DNA from: Thiopseudomonas sp.
GTDB taxonomy: Bacteria > Pseudomonadota > Gammaproteobacteria > Pseudomonadales > Pseudomonadaceae
Length of the DNA stretch: 64,000 bases
Assembly: GCA_023228985.1 (NCBI GenBank)
Contig: JALOAC010000009.1
Span: 19,492 to 83,491 of the forward strand
Direction of reading: 5' to 3'
The position numbers and the translations under genes were made by a program. Of this stretch, positions 55,762 to 64,000 are shown one piece after another. The notes beneath the pieces were generated by a model. That model did not search any database, was not told the DNA's origin, and saw nothing but the letters and a program-made list of their open reading frames with translations. The first letter of the stretch is position 1, and every line of letters begins with the position of its first letter.

Positions 55762-56676
55762 ATGAGCGAACAAACCTTGCACGACAAAACACTAGAGACT
55801 GACATGCACGCAAAAGACTCGGATGCCCTCCTGGAAAATGCCTCAAGAAGCACTGATCCGCAGACTGAACTCAACGCTAATGCAGCAGATATAGAGGATG
55901 GTGCTGAAACAGATAGCTCAGCAGAAGACGACACCTCTGAACAACAAGAGCATAGCTGGGGTTCGCTTCCTGCAGAGCGGCACCAACTTATCCGTCTCTC
56001 TCCTTTACCAGCCGATCGAGAAACCGGTTTGCGTCCTTTATTGTTTGGTACTTTAGGCCGTGTAAGTCGTCATAGTGATAGCCAAAGCATGCTCAAACTC
56101 ACTGTTGATCTGACCAATCAAAAAGCAGGCAAGGGCCTTAATCAGCTTGAAGTTTGGGTCAATCACGACAGCAAAGAAATACGCTTTCTACCCGAAGAAG
56201 GTTTTCGAACAGAGCCAGCCAACCGCGGGCTCGGACGTTTTATGATCGCTTTAGCAGCGCGCTGGGTACGGCGCAAATGGGCTCACTATACCGTGCAAAG
56301 TACACCTCTACTGCTGAAGCATGTCCCAACCGATAACGCACGTTTACGCCGGGATTATGCATTACAAGCTCAAGGCTTCACTGTCGCTTACGAAGATGGA
56401 GTACAGATGCGCGCTAACTGCAGCGCTCCTCGGGCTAACCAGATTCATACGGATTGGAATAGCGAAAAAATCCGCATTATTGAAACCAATGAAACCGCTG
56501 AAATTCTACAATCAGCAGACAAAAACTTACATGAACAAGAAAGTCAGATCAAAAAGCTCACCGAGCGCGTTGAGTTTTTACAAAGAGATGACAATACGCT
56601 CAGATTCACTATCACCATGCTAGTGGTTTTTGCGGTTTTCCAAGCGGCGTTGCTTATATGGATGGCAACCAGATAG
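55762..56676 (+). CDS. Uncharacterised tail-anchored protein
   Basis: A 304-residue protein I do not recognise. Residues 1-65 are acidic and probably disordered. A folded central part (about 75-220) includes LLFGTLGRVSRHSD and FLPEEGFRTEPANRGLGRFM. Residues 240-280 (SADKNLHEQESQIKKLTERVEFLQ) form a coiled coil, and 282-301 a single C-terminal membrane helix. Topology suggests a cytoplasmic protein anchored by its tail. Stands alone between aroC (divergent) and bolA (convergent). Confidence 0.6.
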   Translation: MSEQTLHDKTLETDMHAKDSDALLENASRSTDPQTELNANAADIEDGAETDSSAEDDTSEQQEHSWGSLPAERHQLIRLSPLPADRETGLRPLLFGTLGRVSRHSDSQSMLKLTVDLTNQKAGKGLNQLEVWVNHDSKEIRFLPEEGFRTEPANRGLGRFMIALAARWVRRKWAHYTVQSTPLLLKHVPTDNARLRRDYALQAQGFTVAYEDGVQMRANCSAPRANQIHTDWNSEKIRIIETNETAEILQSADKNLHEQESQIKKLTERVEFLQRDDNTLRFTITMLVVFAVFQAALLIWMATR

Positions 56677-56695
56677 TCGCCAGCCGATTAACAGT

Positions 56696-56995
56696 TCACA
56701 AATCCAACAAGCCACCACCCTGACATTCGGGTGATTCAGGTGCTGCCATTACTGCATCCCATTCTTCTTGGGTATAGGCGTGCAGTGCCAAGCCATGAAT
56801 TTGCTGCATAATCTCACCTAGCAACGCATAAACTCTTTGGTGGCGCTGTACTTTGCGCTGATCCACAAACTGCTCACTGACTATCACTAACTTAAAGTGA
56901 CTGTTTTCACCAATGCTGTGCATATAGCTTTCGTCATCAATAACCAAAAAGTTAGGCGTTAACTCTGCCAAAGCGGCTTCGATTTTCTGCTGCAT
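56696..56995 (-). CDS. BolA family protein
   Basis: A 99-residue protein of the BolA/IbaG fold. ESYMHSIGENSHFKLVIVS and RHQRVYALLGEIMQQIHGLALHAYT contain the conserved helix-turn and the invariant His thought to share an Fe-S cluster with monothiol glutaredoxins. ATG 56995 is supported by AGGA upstream. It lies 15 bases after hyi. Confidence 0.88.
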   Translation of the reverse strand: MQQKIEAALAELTPNFLVIDDESYMHSIGENSHFKLVIVSEQFVDQRKVQRHQRVYALLGEIMQQIHGLALHAYTQEEWDAVMAAPESPECQGGGLLDL

Positions 56996-57025
56996 ACATA
57001 TCCTAATCAAATAGTTAAGCGGGAT

Positions 57026-57814
57026 TTACACAGGGCTCGTAAAAGCTGCCGAGTCTAACCACGCCAAAGAGTCTAATGTTGTGGAGCTCGGACAATACTC
57101 AGCAGCCCAAACACCTTGATAATTCATTTCATACAGTTTTTTTCTAATTTGCAAGAAATCAATCGTACCAGTACCCGGCTCATTTCTGCCCGGACAATCA
57201 GCAAACTGTACATGACCTATCTGTCCAGCAAGTTTTTCGATGGCCATTGTGACATCGATTTGCTGCCGCGCCAGATGATAGAGATCAAGTTGAGCAAAAC
57301 AGTTCGGCCGCGCCACTTCCTTTAACAAAAGCAGTAGGTGGTCAGGTGTATTAAGCAAAAACCCGGGCATATCCAGCGGATTAATCGCTTCACATAACAC
57401 CTTGGTATGCATACGCGAAAAAGCCTGAGCCGTATCACGTACGTTCGCCGCTAGAATACTAAAGGCTTCGTCCCATGCCTGCCCTTGCGCTAGACGGCCA
57501 GCCAGTACGTTAACCATTTTGGGTTTAGCAATAGCGGCATACTCCAACGCCGTATCTACAGCCTCAGCAAATTCAGTGCGTCTTTTCGCCTGACATGCCA
57601 GTCCCAAACCACCCTGCATAAGGTCACCAGCTGGCAAGTTAATCAAATACAACGGCATTTGCTGTTCATCAAGCTCGCGTTTAAGCGCTAAAGCAGACAC
57701 TTCATAAGGAAACTGTATCTCAACGCCAAAAAAGCCAGCTTGCTTGGCTGCACCGATACGCTGCAATAAGGGCAGTTCCGTAAACAACATGGAGATATTG
57801 GCAATTACGTGCAT
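57026..57814 (-). CDS. hyi: Hydroxypyruvate isomerase
   Basis: A 262-residue TIM-barrel enzyme interconverting hydroxypyruvate and tartronate semialdehyde. It starts MHVIANISMLFTELPLLQRI; GFFGVEIQFPYE, CEAINPLDMPGF (catalytic Glu) and QLDLYH and GTGTIDF follow the family. It overlaps the glxR end by ten bases. The pair forms part of the glyoxylate carboligase route; gcl is not in the window. OtnI-type isomerases are close relatives. Confidence 0.88.
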   Translation of the reverse strand: MHVIANISMLFTELPLLQRIGAAKQAGFFGVEIQFPYEVSALALKRELDEQQMPLYLINLPAGDLMQGGLGLACQAKRRTEFAEAVDTALEYAAIAKPKMVNVLAGRLAQGQAWDEAFSILAANVRDTAQAFSRMHTKVLCEAINPLDMPGFLLNTPDHLLLLLKEVARPNCFAQLDLYHLARQQIDVTMAIEKLAGQIGHVQFADCPGRNEPGTGTIDFLQIRKKLYEMNYQGVWAAEYCPSSTTLDSLAWLDSAAFTSPV

Positions 57815-58692
57815 GCTTTTCCCCCACGATACAGCTCAACCAACGTGGCTGGATCTTTATCTGCATTACCCTGCACGGCATGGGTGCGCATCAGCTGTGC
57901 AGCCAGACCGCTCATGGGTGTGGCGCTGGGAATGCTCTGGGAGAGTTTAACCGCAGTATCCAAGTCTTTTAACAGTGTGCGTACATGCCATTTGATGGGC
58001 TCATAGGTTTGACTCGCCATTTGTGGTGCCAATATCTGCAGTGGCTTGCTGTCGGCAAAACCTCCCGCCAAAGCAGGAGCTAACAACTGTGCATCCACTC
58101 CGGCTCGCTCAGCTAAAGCCACCACCTCGGCAATAACCAGTGCATTACAAGCCACCAGCATTTGATTACAAACTTTAGTCACCTGCCCTGCACCTACTTC
58201 ACCCATATGGGTTAAGCGCTGCCCTAACTGCATCAGCACCGGTTTAACCTGCGCTAAAGCCTGTGCATCACCACCAGCCATTAGGGTCAGGCTGCCCGTT
58301 TGCGCACCGATTACACCGCCCGATACCGGCACATCCAGCCAAACAGCTGAACACTCTGTTTGCACATAGCTGGCCAGTTCGCGCGTGGCCTGCGGCTCAA
58401 TACTGGAGCAATCCACTATAATCTGTTGCGATCTTAAGCCCTTAGCTATGCCCTGCTCACCCAGCACCACCTCTTGCACCGACTGGGTATCGGCCAAGCA
58501 GAGTATGAGCACATCACAGGTCTCTGCCAGCTGTTTGGCTGTAGCCGCCTGCTGTGCGCCCTGTTCTAGCAACGGTTTGCATTTCTCAGGTGTCCGATTC
58601 CACACTGTTAACGCATAGCCCGCCGCTAACAAACGCTCGCACATAGGCAAGCCCATCAAGCCAATACCGGCAAAACCTAAACGAAGAGACAT
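57805..58692 (-). CDS. glxR: 2-hydroxy-3-oxopropionate (tartronate semialdehyde) reductase
   Basis: A 295-residue beta-hydroxyacid dehydrogenase. GFAGIGLMGLPMC is the NAD(P)-binding loop, LDVPVSGGVIGAQTGSLTLMAGG the substrate signature and GAGQVTKVCNQML holds the catalytic Lys. Reaction assignment rests on its coupling to hyi; a 3-hydroxyisobutyrate-type substrate is possible. Confidence 0.87.
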   Translation of the reverse strand: MSLRLGFAGIGLMGLPMCERLLAAGYALTVWNRTPEKCKPLLEQGAQQAATAKQLAETCDVLILCLADTQSVQEVVLGEQGIAKGLRSQQIIVDCSSIEPQATRELASYVQTECSAVWLDVPVSGGVIGAQTGSLTLMAGGDAQALAQVKPVLMQLGQRLTHMGEVGAGQVTKVCNQMLVACNALVIAEVVALAERAGVDAQLLAPALAGGFADSKPLQILAPQMASQTYEPIKWHVRTLLKDLDTAVKLSQSIPSATPMSGLAAQLMRTHAVQGNADKDPATLVELYRGGKACT

Positions 58693-58854
58693 ATCTTCTC
58701 CTTTAATTACTTTGCGTCTGGGTAATTACACAGCCACCATACGCAAACTGAATACTGCTAAGCCATGTTAAACGCTGAAATCAAAGTCCGCAAAGACATC
58801 AATACCTATAACTGGTTATCATAGCCGCTATGTTAGTTTTTAAGTGGATTGACC

Positions 58855-59160
58855 ATGTCTGATGAAATTAGCCCCCTTTATGCAGAAATCTTCGGCAAAA
58901 CCGCGCAAATAAGCTGGACTGAACTGGCGCCATTTTTTGCCAAAGGCTTATTACTCTGGATAGATAGTGAGCAAGACCTTATTGAAGTCGCAATAGCCAT
59001 TGTTAACGATGATAAAGCGCACATCACTCAGCTGATGCAAAGCAATCGTATCCGTAATTTAAACGACCAGGACGCGTTAGATTTTCATGCGCGCGATCCC
59101 CAGCTTTGGGCGAGCGTCGTTTCACCTTGGGTGCTGGTACAAGAACGGAGCTGCCAATGA
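58855..59160 (+). CDS. DUF2288 protein
   Basis: A 101-residue protein. ISWTELAPFFAKGLLLWID and LIEVAIAIVNDDK...LMQSNRI are the conserved parts of DUF2288; function unknown. ATG 58855 with AAGTGGA upstream is chosen over a TTG two codons before. It overlaps the asparaginase gene by four bases. Confidence 0.82.
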   Translation: MSDEISPLYAEIFGKTAQISWTELAPFFAKGLLLWIDSEQDLIEVAIAIVNDDKAHITQLMQSNRIRNLNDQDALDFHARDPQLWASVVSPWVLVQERSCQ

Positions 59161-60149
59161 AACCACGAATCAAGCTTTTTGCGTTAGGCGGCACCATCTC
59201 TGCCCATCATGAACTACGTGATGAACTGCGCCACTATCAAACAGGCCATTACACCGCCCAACAACTGGTTGATGCCCTGCCAGAACTCAGTGCGCACGCT
59301 GAGATCAGCATCGAGCAAATAGACAATATCACCAGTACTGCGGTGACCTATCAGCATTGGCTCGATTTAAAGCAGCGACTGGAACAAAGCTTTGCACAAG
59401 GTTTTGCTGGTGCAGTCATTACCCATGGCACCAACACGTTAGAAGAAACCGCTTATTTCTTGCACCTAACGCTAGCCAGCGACAAGCCTGTCGTTCTAAC
59501 CGGCTCACAGCGCCCCTTCTCTGCCTTAAGCAGCGATGCCCCGCTCAATTTGCTTAATGCTGTACGCACAGCCGCTGCGCCCCAGTGCCATGGCTTAGGC
59601 GTCTTGGTGGCGATGAACGATAATATTTATTCGGCGCGAGACGTGAGCAAAACCCACAGCTATCACCTCGAAAGTTTTCAGGCGCTCAACAATGGCCCGC
59701 TTGGCAGCATTGATACAGATCGTAGTGTGCGCATAGACCACCTGCCCGCCCGCAAACACAGTTTAAATTCTATATTTAGCCAACTGCCGTTGAACAACCA
59801 TGAGCCTTATGTGCCGATTCTTTTTTCCCATGCGGGTGCAGATGCGCGTTTACTGCAAAGCTTGCTTAAGTACGAACGTCCCAAGGGGATTGTCTTGGCT
59901 GGAACCGGTGCGGGACGTTGCTCGCCGCTGGAAGAAATCGCGATCGAGCAAGCGCGCAAGCTGGATATCCCAATCGTAATGAGCAGCAGACTGGCCAGCG
60001 GCCGCATCTTAGATTTAGATTGTTATGCCGATTTACAGCTAATTGCTGCCGATGACCTGCCACCACAAAAAGCACGCATTCTACTCATGCTAGCTATCAA
60101 CGCAGGTTTTGACTTGGCACAACTCAGACAAGCCTTTGCCGAACACTAA
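59157..60149 (+). CDS. L-asparaginase
   Basis: A 330-residue amidohydrolase. ALGGTIS (Thr13 nucleophile region) and THGTNTLEETA (second Thr and following Asn/Thr) are the two active-site signatures; VLTGSQRP and GTGAGRC are family strands. No signal peptide, so likely cytoplasmic. It shares ATGA with the DUF2288 stop and overlaps uvrB convergently by four bases. Confidence 0.92.
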   Translation: MKPRIKLFALGGTISAHHELRDELRHYQTGHYTAQQLVDALPELSAHAEISIEQIDNITSTAVTYQHWLDLKQRLEQSFAQGFAGAVITHGTNTLEETAYFLHLTLASDKPVVLTGSQRPFSALSSDAPLNLLNAVRTAAAPQCHGLGVLVAMNDNIYSARDVSKTHSYHLESFQALNNGPLGSIDTDRSVRIDHLPARKHSLNSIFSQLPLNNHEPYVPILFSHAGADARLLQSLLKYERPKGIVLAGTGAGRCSPLEEIAIEQARKLDIPIVMSSRLASGRILDLDCYADLQLIAADDLPPQKARILLMLAINAGFDLAQLRQAFAEH

Positions 60150-62164
60150 TCCATAGTTAGTAACAGATCGCGATGCTGGCGAATGTCATCACGTAACTGC
60201 GCAGCGGCCTCAAACTCCAGATCACGCGCATGTTTATACATACGCTCTTCCAACTGTTTAATATGTTGCGCTAATTTTTCTGCTGAACCAAACTGTTTTC
60301 CATAAGCCGCTTCTTGCTCTGCAGCACGTGTTTGCGCATTACGTTTTTTGCTACGCGAACCCGGTACTGTCGCGCCTTCCATAATATCCTGAATGTCTTT
60401 TTGCACACCCTTAGGAATAATATTATGCAGCTCATTAAAGGCGACCTGTTTGGCTCGACGGCGCTCAGTCTCATCTATTGCCCTCTGCATCGAGCCTGTA
60501 ATGCGGTCGGCGTATAAAATAGCTTTACCATGCAGGTTACGAGCAGCTCGACCTATAGTCTGAATTAACGAACGTTCAGAGCGTAAAAAGCCTTCTTTGT
60601 CAGCATCCAAAATAGCCACCAAGGACACCTCAGGCATGTCTAAACCTTCGCGCAGCAAGTTAATGCCCACTAATACATCAAACACACCCAAACGCAGGTC
60701 GCGGATAATCTCCACGCGCTCAACCGTATCAATATCTGAGTGCAAATAACGTACACGCACGCCGTGCTCGGCAAGATACTCGCTCAAGTCCTCGGACATA
60801 CGCTTAGTCAGAGTAGTGACTAATACACGTTCCCCTACAGCCACCCGGCTATTTATTTGAGACATCAGGTCATCCACCTGAGTGATAGCTGGACGTATCT
60901 CAATTTCCGGATCGATTAAACCTGTGGGACGCACAACCTGTTCAACGATTTGACCTGCATGTTCTGCCTCATAATTGCCGGGCGTGGCAGAAACAAAAAT
61001 AGTCTGCGGACTAGCCGCCTCCCATTCTTCAAAGCGCATCGGGCGGTTATCTAGTGCAGAGGGCAGGCGAAAACCATAATTAACCAAAGTTTCTTTGCGC
61101 GAACGGTCACCTTTGTACATAGCGCCAATTTGCGGCACAGACACGTGGGATTCATCTATCACCATCAATGCATTATCCGGTAGATAGTCATAGAGCGTTG
61201 GCGGCGGCGAGCCTTCTGGTCGGCCCGACAAGTAACGTGAATAGTTTTCAATTCCGTTGCAATAACCCAGCTCCAAAATCATTTCCAAATCAAAGCGCGT
61301 GCGCTGCTCAAGACGCTGAGCTTCCACCAACTTATTTTCATCGTGCAATTGCTTAAGACGCTCAGCAAGCTCTTTCTTAATTTTATCAATCGCTTCCAGC
61401 AGCACTTCTCGGGGTGTTACATAGTGGCTTTTGGGATAGAAAGTAAAACGTGGCAAACGACCAAGTACCTCGCCGGTAAGCGGATCAAAGGCGGTTATAT
61501 TCTCTATCTCGTCATCAAAGAGTTCGATACGAATGGCTTCAAAATCTGACTCTGCTGGATAAACATCAATAGTATCGCCACGCACTCGAAACGTTGCCCG
61601 CGCAAAATCCATATCGTTACGCGTATATTGCAACTCTGCCAGACGCTTAAGAATCTCCCGTTGGTCCATGCGATCACCACGGTCCAGATGTAGCACCATT
61701 TTCAAATAGCTTTCGGGACTACCCAAACCATAAATCGCTGACACAGTTGCAACTATGATAACGTCGGATCGTTCCAGTAAAGCCTTGGTGGCAGATAAGC
61801 GCATCTGTTCAATATGGTCATTAATTGATGCGTCTTTTTCAATAAATGTATCCGACGCCGGCACATAGGCTTCCGGCTGATAATAATCGTAGTAAGAAAC
61901 AAAGTACTCCACGGCATTATGTGGAAAGAACTGCTTAAACTCACCGTAAAGCTGTGCGGCCAACGTTTTGTTAGGGGCTAAAACTATAGTCGGACGCTGA
62001 ACCTGCTCAATAACATTAGCAATACTAAAGGTTTTACCCGAACCGGTAACCCCTAGCAGGGTTTGATAAGCAAGACCGGCTTCAAGCCCTTGCACCATCT
62101 GCGCTATAGCCGTCGGCTGGTCACCCGCGGGTTGAAATTTGGTAACCAGTTGAAACTTAGACAT
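60146..62164 (-). CDS. uvrB: Excinuclease ABC subunit B
   Basis: A 672-residue repair helicase. Walker A GVTGSGKT (38-45), EYFVSYYDYYQPEAY beta-hairpin that probes damaged DNA, VIDESHVS as DExH box, SATPGNYE, INLLREGLDMPEVSLV, and QTIGRAARN motif VI. The C-terminal UVR domain (about 630-665, IKQLEERMYKHARDLEFEAAA) binds UvrC. Normal length. Divergent from the aminotransferase gene. Confidence 0.98.
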   Translation of the reverse strand: MSKFQLVTKFQPAGDQPTAIAQMVQGLEAGLAYQTLLGVTGSGKTFSIANVIEQVQRPTIVLAPNKTLAAQLYGEFKQFFPHNAVEYFVSYYDYYQPEAYVPASDTFIEKDASINDHIEQMRLSATKALLERSDVIIVATVSAIYGLGSPESYLKMVLHLDRGDRMDQREILKRLAELQYTRNDMDFARATFRVRGDTIDVYPAESDFEAIRIELFDDEIENITAFDPLTGEVLGRLPRFTFYPKSHYVTPREVLLEAIDKIKKELAERLKQLHDENKLVEAQRLEQRTRFDLEMILELGYCNGIENYSRYLSGRPEGSPPPTLYDYLPDNALMVIDESHVSVPQIGAMYKGDRSRKETLVNYGFRLPSALDNRPMRFEEWEAASPQTIFVSATPGNYEAEHAGQIVEQVVRPTGLIDPEIEIRPAITQVDDLMSQINSRVAVGERVLVTTLTKRMSEDLSEYLAEHGVRVRYLHSDIDTVERVEIIRDLRLGVFDVLVGINLLREGLDMPEVSLVAILDADKEGFLRSERSLIQTIGRAARNLHGKAILYADRITGSMQRAIDETERRRAKQVAFNELHNIIPKGVQKDIQDIMEGATVPGSRSKKRNAQTRAAEQEAAYGKQFGSAEKLAQHIKQLEERMYKHARDLEFEAAAQLRDDIRQHRDLLLTMD

Positions 62165-62301
62165 TGTGCCACCTTTTAAAATGCCACCTATTAGGGTAAA
62201 ACTAAACTAACAACAAACTGCTTCTAGGCTATAATGCCTGCTTAGCTATCGACTTAACATCAGTAATCTATGCAACCAACTTTAATTAAGAGTTATCTTA
62301 T

Positions 62302-63501
62302 ATGAGCCTGTTTACCCCTGTTGAAATGGCACCTCGCGACCCGATCTTGGGTCTAAACGAAGCCTTTAACGCTGATCCTCGCAAAGAAAAAATCAACCTC
62401 GGAGTAGGTGTGTACTTTGACGAAGACGGAAAAATTCCTTTGCTAAAAGCTGTTGCACGAGCAGAAGAGTTTCGCCAACAGGCCATGGCACCTCGTGGGT
62501 ATTTACCCATTGAAGGCATAGCCGCCTATGATAACGCAGTTCAAAAACTATTGTTCGGTCAAGACAGTGATGTTATTCAACAGCACAGAATCGTTACGGC
62601 TCAGTCTATAGGTGGTACAGGTGCACTCAAGCTCGGCGCGGATTTTCTAAAAACTCTTGATACCAGCGGTATTGTAGCCATTAGCAACCCAAGCTGGGAA
62701 AATCACCGCGCGTTGTTTACAAACGCCGGCTACGAAGTACAGGATTACCGTTACTATGAGCCCTCTACCAACGGTTTAGATTTCCCAGGCATGCTTGAAG
62801 ACCTGCAAGCGCTACCACCAAGCTCGGTTGTGGTCTTACACGCCTGTTGCCATAACCCAACTGGAGTAGATTTGACAGTTGATAATTGGCACGAAATTAT
62901 CAAGATCATACAAACCAAACAGCACATTCCGTTTTTAGACATTGCTTACCAAGGCTTTGGGCAAGGGATTGAAGAGGACGCTGCTGCTGTGAGACTGTTT
63001 GCAGAGTCTGGCATGGTGTTTTTTGTTTCCAGCTCTTTTTCAAAATCTTTTTCTTTCTACGGAGAGCGTGTTGGCGCGCTTTCAATCGTTACACAGACCA
63101 CAGAAGAAGCACAGCGTGTTCTATCGCAGGTAAAGCGTGTAATCCGCACCAACTACTCAAATCCGCCAACTCACGGTGCCACCATCGTTAACATGGTACT
63201 CAACAACCCAGAGCTAAATGCTTTATGGCAGGAAGAACTGGCCTCCATGCGCAAACGCATTCAACAAATGCGCACACTGATGGTGCAACAACTCAAAACT
63301 AAAGGCGCTAATAAAAACTTTGGTTTTATCATTGAGCAGCACGGAATGTTTTCTTATACCGGGCTAACAGCAGCACAGGTTGAGCGCCTGCGCGAAGAAT
63401 TCGCCATCTACGCGGTGTCTACAGGGCGCATATGCGTTGCAGCCCTTAATATGAAAAACATAGACGCCGTAACGGACGCTATAGTAGAGGTTTGTAAATA
63501 A
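62302..63501 (+). CDS. Aromatic/aspartate aminotransferase
   Basis: A 399-residue class I PLP enzyme. It starts MSLFTPVEMAPRDPILGLNE; HACCHNPTGVD and DIAYQGF contact PLP, and Lys248 in SSSFSKSFSFYGER forms the Schiff base. IRTNYSNPPTHG and the C-terminal RICVAALN bind the substrate carboxylates. It transfers amino groups between aspartate or aromatic amino acids and 2-oxoglutarate; TyrB and AspC types are not separable here. Position next to uvrB is as in Pseudomonas. Confidence 0.94.
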   Translation: MSLFTPVEMAPRDPILGLNEAFNADPRKEKINLGVGVYFDEDGKIPLLKAVARAEEFRQQAMAPRGYLPIEGIAAYDNAVQKLLFGQDSDVIQQHRIVTAQSIGGTGALKLGADFLKTLDTSGIVAISNPSWENHRALFTNAGYEVQDYRYYEPSTNGLDFPGMLEDLQALPPSSVVVLHACCHNPTGVDLTVDNWHEIIKIIQTKQHIPFLDIAYQGFGQGIEEDAAAVRLFAESGMVFFVSSSFSKSFSFYGERVGALSIVTQTTEEAQRVLSQVKRVIRTNYSNPPTHGATIVNMVLNNPELNALWQEELASMRKRIQQMRTLMVQQLKTKGANKNFGFIIEQHGMFSYTGLTAAQVERLREEFAIYAVSTGRICVAALNMKNIDAVTDAIVEVCK

Positions 63502-63540
63502 ACTGGTATCCACCAAAGCTTGCTACTTAGCAAGTAACTA

Positions 63541-63577
63541 AAAAAGCCCCTGCACCGTTTCATCGTAGGGGCTTTTT
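63541..63577 (+). terminator. Terminator of the aminotransferase gene
   Basis: AAAAAGCCCCT (63541-63551) and AGGGGCTTTTT (63567-63577) form an 11-bp stem ending in a T-run. Confidence 0.92.
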
Positions 63578-63715
63578 ATTAGGTGTTTGTTTGATGGCTG
63601 CTTGAGAGTTAGCGCATATCACTTCAACAGGTTGACTCAACTACTGCTGGGGCGCAACTTTTGCGCGATTTGAGCTTAGGTCTAGCACAAAACTTAAAAC
63701 TAAGCACAATCCAAT

Positions 63716-63827
63716 GTGGGACCTGACTTGTCAGGGAACCAAAGTCCGAACCATGGTATAGACTTGAGGGCTGAGACATAACTCTGACTTGGGTGCATTC
63801 CACAGTCCCCGACAAGCCGGGTCCCAC
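63716..63827. repeat. Inverted pair of REP-like sequences (REPIN-like)
   Basis: Plus-strand GTGGGACCTGACTTGTCAGG at 63716-63735 and, on the minus strand, GTGGGACCCGGCTTGTCGGG at 63827-63808 are two versions of the Pseudomonas REP type GTGGGA...GCTTG.... Each has an internal palindrome (CCTGAC/GTCAGG). They face each other over about 70 bp, as in a REP doublet. No RAYT transposase gene is visible. The 440-bp gap between the aminotransferase and 5S genes holds no supported gene. Confidence 0.65.
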
Positions 63828-63900
63828 CAGAGCCGCGCCGGCAGCCCTAGGGCCGATTTGAGCGACGAAATTTAACAACTAAAAAAATTTAACTGGCATA

Positions 63901-63937
63901 AAAAAACCCCTGCAGTGTATCTGCAAGGGTTTTTTAT
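63901..63937 (-). terminator. rRNA operon terminator
   Basis: On the minus strand an imperfect stem (AAAACCC-x-TGCAG and its complement, one mismatch, 5-base loop) is followed by six or more T directly after the 5S 3' end. Confidence 0.9.
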
Positions 63938-63941
63938 TTGG

Positions 63942-64000
63942 CGCTTGACGGTGGCCTACTCTCACATGGGGAGACCCCACACTACCATCGGCGAAGCATC
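63942..64000 (-). rRNA. rrf: 5S ribosomal RNA, 3' part
   Basis: Read on the minus strand, CGCCGATGGTAGTGTGGGG, then CCCCATGTGAGAGTAGG and a closing GTCAAG, are the 3' half of a Pseudomonas-like 5S rRNA. The 5' part and presumably the 23S and 16S genes lie beyond the right edge, transcribed leftward. The exact 3' end is uncertain by two or three bases. Confidence 0.95.

Noticed and set aside
63624..63878. 84-codon minus-strand frame near the 5S gene
   Set aside because: It covers the REP doublet, whose palindromes explain the sequence; no start signal.

Overview
The window comes from the chromosome of a gammaproteobacterium, most probably a low-to-moderate GC member of the Pseudomonadaceae. 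The grounds are an AmrZ-type regulator, a Pseudomonas-style isocitrate dehydrogenase and 533-residue isocitrate lyase, a group 2 Mrp antiporter with fused A and B subunits, E. coli-type NrdAB with a YfaE ferredoxin, RoxA, and a Pseudomonas-like 5S rRNA at the right edge. The assignment rests on recognising protein families by eye, not on a search.

The left 16 kb is a defence region. It opens with the end of a methyltransferase gene and a phospholipase D-like/superfamily II helicase. These face a CRISPR array of 96 repeats and 95 spacers (2772-8501). The array is read on the minus strand from a leader at 8502-8645 and belongs to a compact five-gene cas operon: cas1, cas2-3, cas7fv, cas5fv and cas6f. 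There is no cas8f/csy1. This is the architecture of subtype I-F2 (I-Fv), known from Shewanella putrefaciens. Immediately upstream is a WYL-domain regulator of the BrxR/CapW type, with an inverted repeat between it and cas1. The array consists of two blocks with different repeats: 38 leader-distal copies of one form and 57 leader-proximal copies of another. The switch between them is abrupt and changes the pair that closes the Cas6f hairpin loop.

From 16 to 29 kb the genes are mostly on the minus strand: a polytopic membrane protein, dusC, a thioesterase, eda, a DEAD-box helicase, the six-gene Mrp/Pha cation-proton antiporter operon, slyB, pdxH and an OmpA-like protein. From 29 to 50 kb lie amrZ, yggL, dacB, an Smr endonuclease gene, icd, nudJ, nrdA-nrdB-yfaE behind candidate NrdR boxes, mnmA-hflD-EamA transporter, purB, roxA followed by a GNAT gene and two uncharacterised genes, aceA, an Na/Pi cotransporter, lapA and ihfB. 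From 50 to 64 kb come a structured non-coding element that resembles a MITE, nfuA, a methionine-salvage operon (MFS transporter, mtnB, mtnD, mtnC), aroC, bolA-like, a glyoxylate-pathway pair (glxR-hyi), asparaginase, uvrB, an aromatic aminotransferase, a REP doublet and the 3' end of a 5S rRNA gene.

Metabolically, icd and aceA mark the TCA/glyoxylate branch point; eda, glxR and hyi feed central carbon; nrdAB-yfaE supplies deoxynucleotides. The part most worth study is the CRISPR region: a very long array on a minimal effector system, a repeat switch, a paired WYL regulator, and a leader with two near-consensus IHF sites inside nested dyads.
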